The position numbers and the translations under genes are program-made. From contig NZ_CP012670.1 in the NCBI RefSeq assembly GCF_004135735.1, positions 8,448,501 to 8,512,500 on the forward strand: a DNA stretch of 64,000 nucleotides, in the 5' to 3' direction. The notes beneath the pieces were generated by a model, which saw nothing but the letters and a program-made list of their open reading frames with translations, made no database searches and was not told the origin of the DNA. Below, piece after piece: positions 1 to 12,874 of this stretch; the stretch's first letter is position 1, and the number at the start of each line of letters is the position of its first letter. This DNA is from Sorangium cellulosum. GTDB lineage: Bacteria > Myxococcota_A > Polyangia > Polyangiales > Polyangiaceae.

Positions 1-1
1 G

Positions 2-1396
2 GCGGGGGCGCAGGTGCCGCCGCAGTCGGAGGCCGTGACCCTCGGCGGGTTCGCGTTCCGCCCCTCGGTGGAGCTCCGGCTCCGGGGCGAGCTCCGCCGG
101 TACCCCGTGGACACGGGCGGCGATGTCTACAGCTCGAACGCGGTGCTCGCGGAGGGCTTCGGGGGCGCGCTGCCGCCGCTCCTCGACACCGGGGAGGTGG
201 TCAGGACCCAGTGGTTCTTCGCCCAGCGCGCCCGCCTCGGGCTCACCGTCGAGCGCGGGCCCCTCACGGGCGTCCTCACGCTGCAGGACGCGCGGCTCTG
301 GGGGAGCGACGGCGCCATCTACGTCGGTGCGGGCGAGCCGTCGCTCCCGGACACGGCGCCTCACGAGGCGTACATCGACCTGCACACGCGCGCGGGGCGC
401 CGCGCCTTCGTCCGGCTGGGCCGGCAGCGCATCGAATGGGGGGATGGTCGCCTGATCGGGGCGAACGACGAGGCGCTCACCGCGCGCTCGCTCGACGGGG
501 TGCGCGCCGGCGTGCAGCTCGGCAACGTCGACGTCGAGGCGATGGCCGTGATCCTCGCCGCGCCGGGGGGCGCGCCGCCCGCGGTGGCCGGCACGCGCAA
601 GCCCATCTCCGCCGGGACAGGGACCCAGCTCTACGGGCTGAACGCGATCTGGCACATCGCCCCGCTGCTCCACGTCGAGGCCACGGCGCTCGCACGCATC
701 GCCCGGGAGCCGCGCCCGAGCTGGCTCACGCCAGGGGACACCGTCGTCCTCGACGCGCGCATCTCCGGCGATCAGCGCGGCTTTCGCTACGCGCTCGAGG
801 GGGCGTACGAGCTCGGTCGCATCGCCACGTTCACGACCGACCGCCCCCTCGGCGCGTTCGCGGCCGCGGCCCGGGCGGAGCTCGAGACCGCCCTCCCCGG
901 CCGCCTCACCTTCCGTGCCCGCGGCGCCTACGCGACCGGCGACGACGGCCCGCTCGAGGACGGCGAGACGCAGCGGCGCTTCGACCCGATCCTGCCCGAC
1001 GCGCAGGACAACCACGGCCCCATGGGGCTCTACGGCTGGTCCAACGTGATCGAGGCGGGCGGCGGCGTCGGCGCCTCCCCCTGGGAAGCGCTGACCGTCG
1101 CGGCCGGGTACACGTTCGTCGGGCTCGCGTCCCCCGGGGGCAGGTGGGTGACCGCGCGCCTCCTCCCGGTCGGCGCCGCCCCCGACAACGACAGCCGGGC
1201 GCTGGGCCACGAGATCGATCTCTCGCTCACCCTGCACCCGTGGGAGCCGCTGCGCCTCGCGCTCGGCTACGGCATGTTCCTCTTCGGCGAGGGCGCCCAG
1301 GCGATCGTCACCCGCGCGAACCGCGCCCACGACGGCGGCCGCCCGGCGGATATCCAGCACTGGGTGTTCCTGCAGACGACCCTGAGCGCCCCCTGA
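2..1396 (+). CDS. alginate-export-family outer-membrane beta-barrel protein, 5' truncated by window edge
   Basis: The frame is open from base 2, so the true start lies outside the window; 464 residues are visible. The first visible residues (AGAQ) look like the end of a signal peptide. The protein alternates short hydrophobic and charged stretches as a porin barrel does, and carries the block HEAYIDL...FVRLGRQRIEWGDGRLIG, which resembles the RLGRQ..YGDGRLIG region of the alginate-export (AlgE-like) porins. Family members make outer-membrane channels for anionic polysaccharide or small solutes. The substrate cannot be read here and no alginate genes are adjacent. It converges on ftsH across a repeat-filled gap. 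The family call is from motif memory only. Confidence 0.68.
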   Translation, partial: AGAQVPPQSEAVTLGGFAFRPSVELRLRGELRRYPVDTGGDVYSSNAVLAEGFGGALPPLLDTGEVVRTQWFFAQRARLGLTVERGPLTGVLTLQDARLWGSDGAIYVGAGEPSLPDTAPHEAYIDLHTRAGRRAFVRLGRQRIEWGDGRLIGANDEALTARSLDGVRAGVQLGNVDVEAMAVILAAPGGAPPAVAGTRKPISAGTGTQLYGLNAIWHIAPLLHVEATALARIAREPRPSWLTPGDTVVLDARISGDQRGFRYALEGAYELGRIATFTTDRPLGAFAAAARAELETALPGRLTFRARGAYATGDDGPLEDGETQRRFDPILPDAQDNHGPMGLYGWSNVIEAGGGVGASPWEALTVAAGYTFVGLASPGGRWVTARLLPVGAAPDNDSRALGHEIDLSLTLHPWEPLRLALGYGMFLFGEGAQAIVTRANRAHDGGRPADIQHWVFLQTTLSAP

Positions 1397-1398
1397 GG

Positions 1399-1576
1399 GC
1401 GCGCGGCAGGCGCCGCATGAGGGCGCGCGGGGACGCCGCGAGAGAGAGAGCGCGCGGCAGGCGCCGCATGAGGGCGCGCGGGGACGCCGCGTGAGAGAGA
1501 GCGCGCGGCAGGCGCCGCGCGCTTCGGGATCGGGTGCTGGAGGGTGGGCGCGCGGCAGGCGCCGCGCGCTTCGGGC

Positions 1577-1593
<17 letters not shown>
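1399..1593. repeat. four spaced copies of an 18-bp G+C-rich repeat between convergent genes
   Basis: The 18-mer GCGCGCGGCAGGCGCCGC occurs at 1399, 1450, 1501 and 1548, so the spacing is 51, 51 and 47 bases. Copies 1 and 2 are followed by one shared tail (purine-rich GAGAGAGA end). Copies 3 and 4 are followed by a different tail. Copy 4 runs into the last codons of ftsH, so copy 3 looks like a duplicate of the ftsH 3' end. It fills the gap between the barrel gene and ftsH. Confidence 0.85.
1548..1569 (-). terminator. hairpin just downstream of the ftsH stop
   Basis: GCGCGCGGC / GCCGCGCGC forms a perfect 9-bp stem with a 4-base AGGC loop, starting 7 bases past the ftsH stop on the minus strand. 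The same hairpin is duplicated at 1501-1522. There is no T-run, so intrinsic termination is only a possibility. Confidence 0.45.
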
Positions 1594-3523
<1,930 letters not shown>

Positions 3524-3686
3524 GAGGACCCTCTAGACTCGCACGGCGAGCCGGCGTGTACCGAAATTGTACGCGTGTTCCAGTCAGCATGCCACCCGTG
3601 AGCTCGGCCGTCGACCGCGGGCCTCCCGCGGCGGCACTGCGGAAAAAGGGGGATCTCGGCGGGGGTCGCGGGTGGGGTGCATGCGG

Positions 3687-4688
3687 TCAGGCCCCGCGAC
3701 GTACAGACTCGTCCTCGATAAGCACGCTGGACTCCTCTGGAAACCCCACGGCGATCTCTCTGCCACCGCGGACCCGGACGCGCAGCGGGCGCCCGAGCTT
3801 GCGGGCGCGCTCGATCGCCAGTCGCTGCGCTCGACCGAGCGGCACCGAGAGCGATTTCTCGCCGTCGAGGACGTCCGCATCGCCGCCCGGGGGCGGCTCG
3901 CGCCCGGCGGCGAGCATGTCCGAGAGCGCGCACAGGTGCTCGACGATCGCCGGCGAGAGGTCCTCGAGGAGCGGGAGGAGCTCGCGGCGGACGCGGACGC
4001 GCGCGAAGCGGGGATCCGCGTTGCTCGGATCTTCCGCGAACGCCAGCCGGTGCCGGCCGAGGTGGGCCAGCACGTCGGCGCGTCGGGCCAGGAGCAGGGG
4101 GCGGATGAGCTCGACGGCCGCGGTCGAGCCCGGCGCCGCGCCGTCGCGCGCCGGGCCCGCGGCGCCGACCGGGAGCGGCGCGCGCGGCGGCAGGACCGCG
4201 AGCCCGCGCGGCCCCGCGCCCCGGAGCAGGCGCAGCAGCACCGTCTCGGCCCGGTCGTCGGCGGTGTGACCGGTCGCGATCGCGCGGGCGCCGCGCGCCG
4301 CCGCGGCCGAGGCGAGCGCGGCGAACCGCGCGGCGCGCGCCCTGGCCTGGAGGTTCGCGCCGGGCGCGACGTCCACGCGGGTGGTCGAGAACGGGACGCC
4401 GAGCCGCGCGGCCAGGTCGCGCGCCAGCGAGAGCTCGGACGCGGCCGCTGCGCGGAGCCCGTGATCGACGCCGTGCGCCACGACCTCGTGGCCGATCCGC
4501 CGCCGGAGCAGCGCGAGCACGTGCAGGAGCGCGCTCGAGTCGGGGCCGCCGGAGCAGGCGCAGAGCACCACGTCCCCGCGGGCGAGCAGGCGCTCGTCCC
4601 GGATCAGCCGCTCGGCGAGGCGGATCAGCGACGGGGGGTGCGATCGGCCCCGCCTGGGCGGCGGGGGCGGTCCGGGTCGAGGGCTCAT
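3687..4688 (-). CDS. tilS: tRNA(Ile)-lysidine synthase TilS
   Basis: TilS attaches lysine to C34 of the CAU-anticodon tRNA-Ile using ATP, changing its decoding from AUG to AUA. The N-type PP-loop SGGPDS is at residues 46-51, followed further on by TGHTADDRAETVLLRLLRGAG, the second conserved ATPase block. At 333 residues it is near the short end of the family, with only a brief C-terminal region. The ATG at 4688 overlaps the TGA of the upstream small gene (ATGA), so the two are translationally coupled. The proline-rich first 18 residues are odd, and a later start is possible although no better one is evident. Confidence 0.93.
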   Translation of the reverse strand: MSPRPGPPPPPRRGRSHPPSLIRLAERLIRDERLLARGDVVLCACSGGPDSSALLHVLALLRRRIGHEVVAHGVDHGLRAAAASELSLARDLAARLGVPFSTTRVDVAPGANLQARARAARFAALASAAAARGARAIATGHTADDRAETVLLRLLRGAGPRGLAVLPPRAPLPVGAAGPARDGAAPGSTAAVELIRPLLLARRADVLAHLGRHRLAFAEDPSNADPRFARVRVRRELLPLLEDLSPAIVEHLCALSDMLAAGREPPPGGDADVLDGEKSLSVPLGRAQRLAIERARKLGRPLRVRVRGGREIAVGFPEESSVLIEDESVRRGA

Positions 4689-4918
4689 CGCAGCTCGAAC
4701 GCCTTGCAGAAGACGATCTCGTCGCGGCCGTCGAGCGACCGGCTCACGTGGGGCGCGACCGGGTAGCCGAGCGCGCAGCGCGCGCGCGCGCCGCCGGGCT
4801 CGTCGCGCTCGGGCTCTCCCGGGCCGCTCGGATCGAACGAGGCACAGTCGGGGCAGGCGAACACGAGGCGGAAGCGCCGCGCCTCCTCGCGGAGGCGATC
4901 GTCGAGCGGGTGGATCAT
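4685..4918 (-). CDS. small conserved-looking CPxC protein of unknown function
   Basis: A 77-residue protein with cysteines arranged as CPDC (near residue 22), a third Cys before LGYPVAPH, and a fourth in the C-terminal FCKAFELR. The four cysteines suggest a small zinc ribbon, but no family was recognised. It overlaps tilS by ATGA and lies 94 bases below the RlmD-like methyltransferase gene in the same direction. The neighbours are RNA-modification genes, which makes a tRNA/rRNA-related role a guess only. Coding status rests on the coupling, the G+C-rich third positions and the ordered cysteines. Confidence 0.7.
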   Translation of the reverse strand: MIHPLDDRLREEARRFRLVFACPDCASFDPSGPGEPERDEPGGARARCALGYPVAPHVSRSLDGRDEIVFCKAFELR

Positions 4919-5012
4919 CGGACGGAGGAGCGTAGCGCAGCCGCGGGGCCGTGGCCCCGGGGCGGGGCGGGCGCGCCCGCCTCGGCGGAGGTCGCCGGAG
5001 CGGACGGACGGG

Positions 5013-6484
5013 TCAGCGGGCCGCCCGGCGCGACCGGGAGAGGCGGACGATCGACTCGATGTGGCTCGTCTGCGGGAAGAGCTCGACCACCTCGACGTCC
5101 GTGATCTCGAAGCCGCCGCGCACGAGGACGCCGAGGTCGCGCGCCAGGGTGGCCGGGTCGCACGAGACGTAGACGACCACGCGCGCGCTCGAGGCCGCGA
5201 TCGCGCGCGCCGCGCCGGGCGCCCCGCCGCGCGGGGGATCGAGCACCACGACGTCGGTGCGCGCCGGGATCGGCGCCTGGTCCGCGTCGGCCTCGACCGC
5301 CTTGCCTGCGAGGCCGCGGCTCCCGAGGTTCTGGCGCAGGCAGGCGACCGCCTCGGCCGCGAGCTCCACCGCCGTGAACGACGCCGGAGCCGCGGCCCCC
5401 GGGGCAGCGCCCTCGGCGGCCGCGGCCGCGGCGGTCGCGGCCCCCTCGCCGGTCGCGGCCCCCTCGCCGGTCGCGGCCCCCTCGCCGGTCGCGGCCCCCT
5501 CGCCGGTCGCGGCGCTCGCGGCGAGCGCGGCGCCGCGCGCGAGGAGCACCGAGAGCGTCCCGCTCCCGGCGAACAGCTCGAGGACGTGCGGCGGCCGCGA
5601 CGAGCCGAGGTGCGCCAGCGCGACGGCGCGGCGGGCGAGGACGGCGGCGCCCTCCTCGGACGGCTGGCCGAAGCCGCCCGGCGCGAGGAGCAGCGGCAGG
5701 CCGTCCGCGCCCAGGATCACCGGCCGCGGATCGCCGAACGACGCGGCCTCGCGCGCGCCGTCGAGCGTGACTCGAGCGCCGGCCCACGCGCCGCCGGACG
5801 TGCGCTCGTCGAGCCGCCGCCACACGGCCGGCGGGAGCTGGCCGCGCCACAGGAGCTCGACCACGGGGCGGCCCGAGGCCCCCCGCGCGAGCAGGATGTC
5901 GCCCTCCCCGGCGGCCCCGCGGAGCAGGCCCGGCAGCTCGCCGACGACCGGCGCGATCTCGTCGCCCAGCACCAGGCAGCGGTCGATCGCCACCACGGCG
6001 TGCGCCCTCGGCGCGCGGTAGCCCACGCGCACCTCGCCGCGCTCCGCGCGCGCGAGCAGCCGCGCCCGCGACCGGTAGCCGAGCGGACGGAGCGCAGGAT
6101 GGACGCGCACGGGCGGCAGCTCGGAGAGGGAGGTCGCCCGCGCGATCGCCTGCCGGACGATCCGCTCGTGCGCCGCCTGCTGCGCCTCGACGCGGACGTG
6201 CATCCAGTCGCAGCCGCCGCAGGCGTCCGCGAAGCGGCAGGGCGGCGCGATGCGGTCGTCGCTCGGCGAGAGCACGCGGAGGAGCTTGCCCCGCGCCGGG
6301 CGCGCGCTCCGGTCGAGCTCGACCTCGACGAGGTCCCCCGGCGCCGTGGCGGGGACGAACACGACCTCGCCCGAGAGCCGGCCGACCCCGGCGCCGCCCG
6401 CGGCGAGCTCCTCGATGCGCAGCTCGACCCGCTCGGCGGCGCGGGGCCGCGCCCTGGCGCCGCTCGAGCGGCGGTGAACAGCCT

Positions 6485-6488
<4 letters not shown>
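5013..6488 (-). CDS. RlmD/RumA-family 23S rRNA (uracil-C5)-methyltransferase with an internal repeat insertion
   Basis: A 491-residue TRAM-domain protein. The N-terminal TRAM region (about 18-75) is followed by a 4Fe-4S-type cysteine set (C84, C90, C93 and a later DRCLVLG Cys), then the SAM motif LELFAGSGTLS, VVLDPPRGG, and the catalytic VSCDPATLARD near the C-terminus. These fit an RNA m5U methyltransferase of the RlmD type; RlmC/TrmA specificity cannot be excluded. ATG 6488 overlaps the kinase stop (ATGA). The odd feature is four perfect GEGAAT repeats plus an Ala-rich run placed just after the SAM-binding motif, where relatives are normally compact. The catalytic residues remain intact on both sides. 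Confidence 0.9.
5434..5505. repeat. four perfect 18-bp tandem repeats inside the RlmD-like gene
   Basis: GTCGCGGCCCCCTCGCCG occurs four times in a row (5434, 5452, 5470, 5488) and a fifth partial copy follows. The unit length is a multiple of three, so copy-number change would keep the reading frame. Encodes (GEGAAT)x4 on the minus strand. Confidence 0.95.
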
Positions 6489-8752
<2,264 letters not shown>

Positions 8753-8888
8753 GAGCGTCACTACTTTACCGCGAGTTCGTAGCGGGTTGCCATGTCGACT
8801 GGGTCGAGGGACCGGGCGGATGGTCAGCTTCAATCCATTCGGAGGCTGAAGGTCTCTGTCCTGACAGGTAGGACAAACCCGGAGCCCC

Positions 8889-8927
8889 GCCGACGGATGT
8901 CCGGCGAGCGCGCTCACGTCCGTCGGC
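8889..8927 (-). terminator. hairpin downstream of the lipoprotein gene
   Basis: GCCGACGGA / TCCGTCGGC gives a 9-bp stem with a 21-base loop, starting 6 bases past the stop of the minus-strand lipoprotein gene. There is no T-run. It could separate the mnmA-lipoprotein pair from the kinase operon. Confidence 0.4.
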
Positions 8928-8932
8928 CGAGC

Positions 8933-9574
8933 TCAGGGGAACGGCTGCCCGGGTTGACCGCGCTCGAAGTAGAAGCGGAAATACCCCGTGACCCGCGAGA
9001 GGAGCTCCTCCGGGATGGCGTCCGCGGGCCGCCCGGGCTCGACGTCGCGCGGGTCGCCGACCATGACGTCGAACGTCGCGTCCGTGTACTTGTCGGCCGC
9101 GTCGGTCTCGTTCGGATCGCCGCTGAACAGCGCCTGGAACTTGATGGTGCCCCGCACGGCGTAGAGCACGATGTTCTGGTTATGACAGGACCGCTGGAGG
9201 TAAAGCGCCATGTGGACGAGCGGCGCGAGCTCCCGCGGCTTCGGCTCCGGCGGGGGCGAGCCGGGCAGCTCCACGCCGTGCGGCAGCGCGACGCTCAGGT
9301 CGACGTCGAGCTTCTGGTCGCGGATGACGTCGACGTCGTCGACCAGCACCGAGAGGCCGTCCGAGACCTCCTGGAGATCGTTGCCGCGCTGCACCCGGAT
9401 CTGCAGCGTGGAGCGGTAGGGGACCGCGGCGAAGAAGTCCGGCCGCATGTCGTAGCTGCTGTCCCAGCACGCCTTCGCGCGCAGCTTGGCGCTGTAGACC
9501 TCGCCTTCCCCCTGCCCGAGCGAGCAGCCCAGCGAGCACGCGCAGGCGAGGGGCACGAGCAGGCGCGCGATCAC
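8933..9574 (-). CDS. putative lipoprotein of unknown function
   Basis: A 213-residue product with a short signal sequence (IARLLVPLACACSLGC). The lipobox CSLGC or ACAC would give lipid attachment near residue 12-16. The mature part has no recognised domain. It contains paired segments such as CWDSSYDMRPDFFAAVPYRS and LYLQRSCHNQNIVLYAVRG, with a cysteine in each half that could form a disulfide in the periplasm. GTG 9574 was chosen because it overlaps the mnmA stop as GTGA and directly precedes the signal peptide. Transcriptional linkage to mnmA is likely, but no functional link is evident. Confidence 0.78.
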   Translation of the reverse strand: MIARLLVPLACACSLGCSLGQGEGEVYSAKLRAKACWDSSYDMRPDFFAAVPYRSTLQIRVQRGNDLQEVSDGLSVLVDDVDVIRDQKLDVDLSVALPHGVELPGSPPPEPKPRELAPLVHMALYLQRSCHNQNIVLYAVRGTIKFQALFSGDPNETDAADKYTDATFDVMVGDPRDVEPGRPADAIPEELLSRVTGYFRFYFERGQPGQPFP

Positions 9575-10728
9575 GGCAGCGCCTCCGGGCGCAGCGCGGC
9601 CGTGATGCGGCCCCCGCCGATCACGCGGTCGCCCCGGTAGACCACGGCCATCTGGCCGGGAGAGACGGCCCGCACCGGGCTCCCGAACCGCGCCACGAAG
9701 CGCTCCGCGCCCGTCGCCGGGTCGCGCCGCCGCTCGACGACGCCGGGCGCGGCCTCGTGCCGCGCGCGCACCCGCACCTCGGCGTCCAGGGGGAAGACCG
9801 CGTCGTCGCTCCACACCGCGTCGGTGATCTCGGCGCCCGCCGCGTAGAGCTCGGCCTCGTCGCCGAGGCGCACCGCGCCGGACGCCGCGTCGAGGCCCAC
9901 GACGAACGCCGGGCGGCCCAGCGCGACGCCGATGCCCTTGCGCTGGCCCACCGTGAAGGCGTGCACGCCGCCGTGCGCGCCGACCACGCGGCCGTCCTGA
10001 TCGACGATGGGGCCGGGCCGGAGCCGGTCCGCGGCGCGCTCGGCCACGAAGGACGCGTAGCGACCGGACGGGATGAAGCAGAGCTCCTGGCTCTCCCCCT
10101 TCTCGGCGCCCGGCAGCCCGCGGGCGATCGCCTCGGCGCGCACCTCGTCCTTCGTCGAGTCGCCGAGCGGGAAGAGGACCCGCGCGAGCTCGTCCGACCG
10201 GAGCATGTGCAGGAAATAGCTCTGGTCCTTGTGCCGATCGCGGCCGCGGTAGAGGCGCGCGCGGCCCCCCTCCTCCACGACCCGCGCGTAATGGCCGGTC
10301 GCGACCCACGACACGCCGAGCCGCTCGGCCAGCGGGAACAGCTCCCGGAGCTTGACCGACCGGTTGCAGGCCACGCAGGGGCTCGGCGTCTCGCCCGAGA
10401 GGTAGGCGTCGACGAACGGGTCGACGACGTGCTCGCGGAACAGGGCGCGGCGGTCGAACGTGTAGTGCGGGATCCCGAGGTGATCGGCGACCCTGCGGGC
10501 GTCGTGCTGATCCTCGGGCGCGCAGCAGCGGCTCTTGACGCTGCCGTCGTCAGGGTAGTCCCAGAGGTGCAGCGTCACGCCGACGACATCGTAGCCAGCA
10601 TCGCAGAGGCGCGCCGCGGCGACGGAGGAGTCGACGCCACCGCTCATCGCGATGAAGACGCGGGCCCCCGGGGAGGCCCGCTCGCGCAGCCGCGCCACGG
10701 CGTCGGCCTCTCGGACAGGAGTTGCCAT
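9571..10728 (-). CDS. mnmA: tRNA-specific 2-thiouridylase MnmA
   Basis: MnmA inserts sulfur at C2 of U34 in Lys/Glu/Gln tRNAs, using ATP and sulfur relayed from cysteine desulfurase (iscS lies 33 kb away in this window). The 385-residue length is typical. PP-loop SGGVDSS is at 29-35, the catalytic cysteines are C118 (in PSPCVACN) and C217 (in QELCFIP), and the conserved ATGHYARV, DQSYFL and FTVGQRKGIG blocks are all present. ATG 10728 is preceded by a weak purine-rich site (AACGGAA). A strong inverted repeat lies in the presumed leader, 23 bases upstream. Confidence 0.97.
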   Translation of the reverse strand: MATPVREADAVARLRERASPGARVFIAMSGGVDSSVAAARLCDAGYDVVGVTLHLWDYPDDGSVKSRCCAPEDQHDARRVADHLGIPHYTFDRRALFREHVVDPFVDAYLSGETPSPCVACNRSVKLRELFPLAERLGVSWVATGHYARVVEEGGRARLYRGRDRHKDQSYFLHMLRSDELARVLFPLGDSTKDEVRAEAIARGLPGAEKGESQELCFIPSGRYASFVAERAADRLRPGPIVDQDGRVVGAHGGVHAFTVGQRKGIGVALGRPAFVVGLDAASGAVRLGDEAELYAAGAEITDAVWSDDAVFPLDAEVRVRARHEAAPGVVERRRDPATGAERFVARFGSPVRAVSPGQMAVVYRGDRVIGGGRITAALRPEALP

Positions 10729-10750
10729 TTCCGTTCTTATAGCGTGAATC

Positions 10751-10806
10751 CCGCGCCGCGACCGGGCGCCACGGGCGAACGCGCGCGGCGCCCGGTCGCG
10801 GCGCGG
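10751..10806. repeat. 20-bp perfect inverted repeat in the mnmA / response-regulator divergent region
   Basis: Arms 10751-10770 and 10787-10806 are exactly complementary around a 16-base spacer. The repeat lies 23 bases upstream of the mnmA start and 100 bases upstream of the response-regulator start. It could be an operator for divergent promoters or an RNA hairpin in the mnmA leader. There is no T-run, so it is not a standard terminator. Confidence 0.85.
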
Positions 10807-10906
10807 ACGAACGCGCGGGACGAGGCGGCGAGGCGCTCGATGCTCGGGCCGGCTCGCCGCCATTCACCCTTGGCCACACCCGCGACGCGCGTGTACCGTC
10901 TGGCAG

Positions 10907-12160
10907 ATGCCGAGCGGGGTCGTGCTCGTGATCGAGGACGAGGAGTACATCGCGGAGCTGCTCGCCACCGCGATCCGCGAGGCGGGCTACGAGGTGATCT
11001 TCTGCAACACCGCGGAGGCCGGGCTCTCGTCCGCGTGCACGATGGAGCCCGAGTGCATCGTCTGCGACATCGGCCTGCCCGACCACGACGGCTACTGGGT
11101 CGCGCGCAACGTGCGCACGCAACCGTCGCGGGTCTCCGTCACGCCCTTCCTGTTCCTCTCCGCGCTGGACGACCAGGAGTCCCGCCTCGAAGGCTTTCAC
11201 GTGGGCGCGGACGTCTACATGACGAAGCCGTTCCGGGTCAGCGAGGTCGTCGCCCAGATCGGAGCGCTCGTGCAGATGGCGTCGCGCCTGCGGCAGCGGC
11301 GGGACAGCCTGATGTCCATCCCGGCCACCCCCGACACGACGGCGATCGAGGGGGATCTCGGCCAGATGTCGATCGCCACCATCCTCACGGTCCTCGAGAT
11401 GGAGCGGCGCTCGGGCGTGTTCGAGGTCAGGAGCAAGAAGCGGCGCGCGCAGCTCGACATCGCCGAGGGGAGCATCCTCCAGGGGACCGTGGGGGGCACG
11501 CCCGTCCCGGCGCTGGCCGCGCTGCGCACCATGCTGGGCTGGACGGTGGGGCGGTTCGCGTTCACGCCGGACTCCCGCCCGGCGCCGGCAACGCGAAAAT
11601 CCATCGCCGCCTACCTGCTGGAGGCGACCCGCCTCGAGGACGAGAGCGCCCGCGTCGAGCTCGAGCTCACGCCGTCGCGCCGCCGCCTGGAGCCCCGGCT
11701 CGCGACGGCGGCGCTGGGCGGGCCGTCGTCGGTGCTCGACGACGTCGCGCCGCCGTCGTCGCGGGCGGCGCTCCTGCGCCGCGAGGGCAGCGTCACGCCG
11801 CGGCCGGGGCCCGATCCCGTCGTGGCCATCGCCGAGGCAGACGCGCCGCCGTCGCTCGAGCTGAACCTCGAGTTCGAGGCCGCGCCCTCCTCCGGCCCGG
11901 TGGCGACGCCCCCCACGCTGCGCTCGCTGGCCCGGAGGACGAAGCCGCCGTCGAGCCCGCGCGCCGCCGAGAGCGAGCCGCCCACGGTCCCGCGGGGCCA
12001 GCGCCAGCCCCCGCCCTCGGGGCCGCCGAACAGCCTGCCGGCCGCGCCGCCGTCCCCGGCGCCGGCGAGCGAGGAAGACCCGTCGCGGACGAGCGCGGTG
12101 CCGCAGCCGCCGCGGCCGGCGCCGGCCAGGCCGCCCCGGCCAGAGCCGAAGAAGCGCTGA
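10907..12160 (+). CDS. response regulator: REC receiver plus DUF4388 (PATAN-like) domain and disordered tail
   Basis: The receiver domain spans about residues 4-125, with acidic D11/E12, phosphoacceptor D54 (IVCDIGLPDHDG), S85 (FLFLSALDD) and K107 (YMTKPFR). A DUF4388 module follows (about 145-240: IEGDLGQMSIATILTVLEMERRSGVFEV), a fold common in myxobacterial signalling proteins that probably mediates protein contacts rather than DNA binding. The last 170 or so residues are Pro/Ser/Ala-rich and look disordered. There is no HTH or GGDEF output domain and no histidine kinase next door, so the partner kinase is unknown. ATG 10907 is the first in-frame start before the conserved VLVIEDE strand. 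Confidence 0.9.
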   Translation: MPSGVVLVIEDEEYIAELLATAIREAGYEVIFCNTAEAGLSSACTMEPECIVCDIGLPDHDGYWVARNVRTQPSRVSVTPFLFLSALDDQESRLEGFHVGADVYMTKPFRVSEVVAQIGALVQMASRLRQRRDSLMSIPATPDTTAIEGDLGQMSIATILTVLEMERRSGVFEVRSKKRRAQLDIAEGSILQGTVGGTPVPALAALRTMLGWTVGRFAFTPDSRPAPATRKSIAAYLLEATRLEDESARVELELTPSRRRLEPRLATAALGGPSSVLDDVAPPSSRAALLRREGSVTPRPGPDPVVAIAEADAPPSLELNLEFEAAPSSGPVATPPTLRSLARRTKPPSSPRAAESEPPTVPRGQRQPPPSGPPNSLPAAPPSPAPASEEDPSRTSAVPQPPRPAPARPPRPEPKKR

Positions 12161-12187
12161 CGGCGGACGAACCTGGAGGTGGTGCGA

Positions 12188-12781
12188 CTACGCCGGGACG
12201 TCCGGGTCGTGATCGCGCAGGTAGCTCAGGTTGACCGCGTTCACGACCGCGTGCGCAAGGAGCGGCCCGACGAGCGACCCCGTCGCCGCGAAGAGCGCGC
12301 CGAGCCCCACGCCCACCCCCATGGCCCAGCCGACCCACACCCAGCGGCTCGGGCCGCGCATCTGGTGCGCCAGCCCGAAGAGGATCCCGCTCGGCAGCAC
12401 GCCGAGCAGCGGCGTCAGCAGCCCGCGAAAGAGCAGCTCCTCGCCCAGGCTCGAGAGGCCGGCCAGCAGCAGGATCTGGCCGGACGAGAGATCCCGCGCG
12501 ACCGGACGGAGCTCGGCGTGCAGGCGCCGCGCCCAGACGAACCGGGCCACCGCAACGCGGGTCATCACGACCAGGCCGGCCGCGAACGTGAGGCCGACCA
12601 CCCCGCTCATCAGCAGCGCGGCGAGGGGCGGCAGCGAGAGCCACGGGCCCGGATAGCTCCACGGCGACCCGTCCCGCACCACCAGGACCAGCGCGATCGC
12701 GAGCGCCGCGAGGACGAGGTAGCCGGACGCGACGCGCAACGCCGCGTCGGACCGGCCGGTTCGGGCCCATCGCGACCTCAT
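12188..12781 (-). CDS. CPBP-family intramembrane metalloprotease (CAAX-protease-like)
   Basis: A 197-residue polytopic membrane protein. The three signature blocks are visible: EELLFRG (motif 1, glutamate pair and Arg), FGLAH (motif 2) and HAVVNAVN (motif 3), giving the Glu/His metal-binding set of CPBP proteases. Hydrophobic segments fit five to six membrane spans. Bacterial members can process small peptides or act in protein maturation; the substrate is not evident here. ATG 12781 was chosen; a GTG five codons upstream is an alternative. It is divergent from purQ and converges on the response-regulator gene. Confidence 0.88.
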   Translation of the reverse strand: MRSRWARTGRSDAALRVASGYLVLAALAIALVLVVRDGSPWSYPGPWLSLPPLAALLMSGVVGLTFAAGLVVMTRVAVARFVWARRLHAELRPVARDLSSGQILLLAGLSSLGEELLFRGLLTPLLGVLPSGILFGLAHQMRGPSRWVWVGWAMGVGVGLGALFAATGSLVGPLLAHAVVNAVNLSYLRDHDPDVPA

Positions 12782-12874
12782 GTCCCATGATGGCACGCCG
12801 AAACCGGGCGGTGAAGCGCCGCGCCCCCTCAGGACCCCTGGCCGAGCGCCGGCAACCAGACTACGTGGACGGCC

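Noticed and set aside
8933..10309. 458-residue open frame spanning the lipoprotein and part of mnmA
   Set aside because: The upstream half is Arg/Gly/Ala-rich antisense-like translation inside mnmA; the real gene starts at GTG 9574 with a signal peptide and a GTGA overlap.
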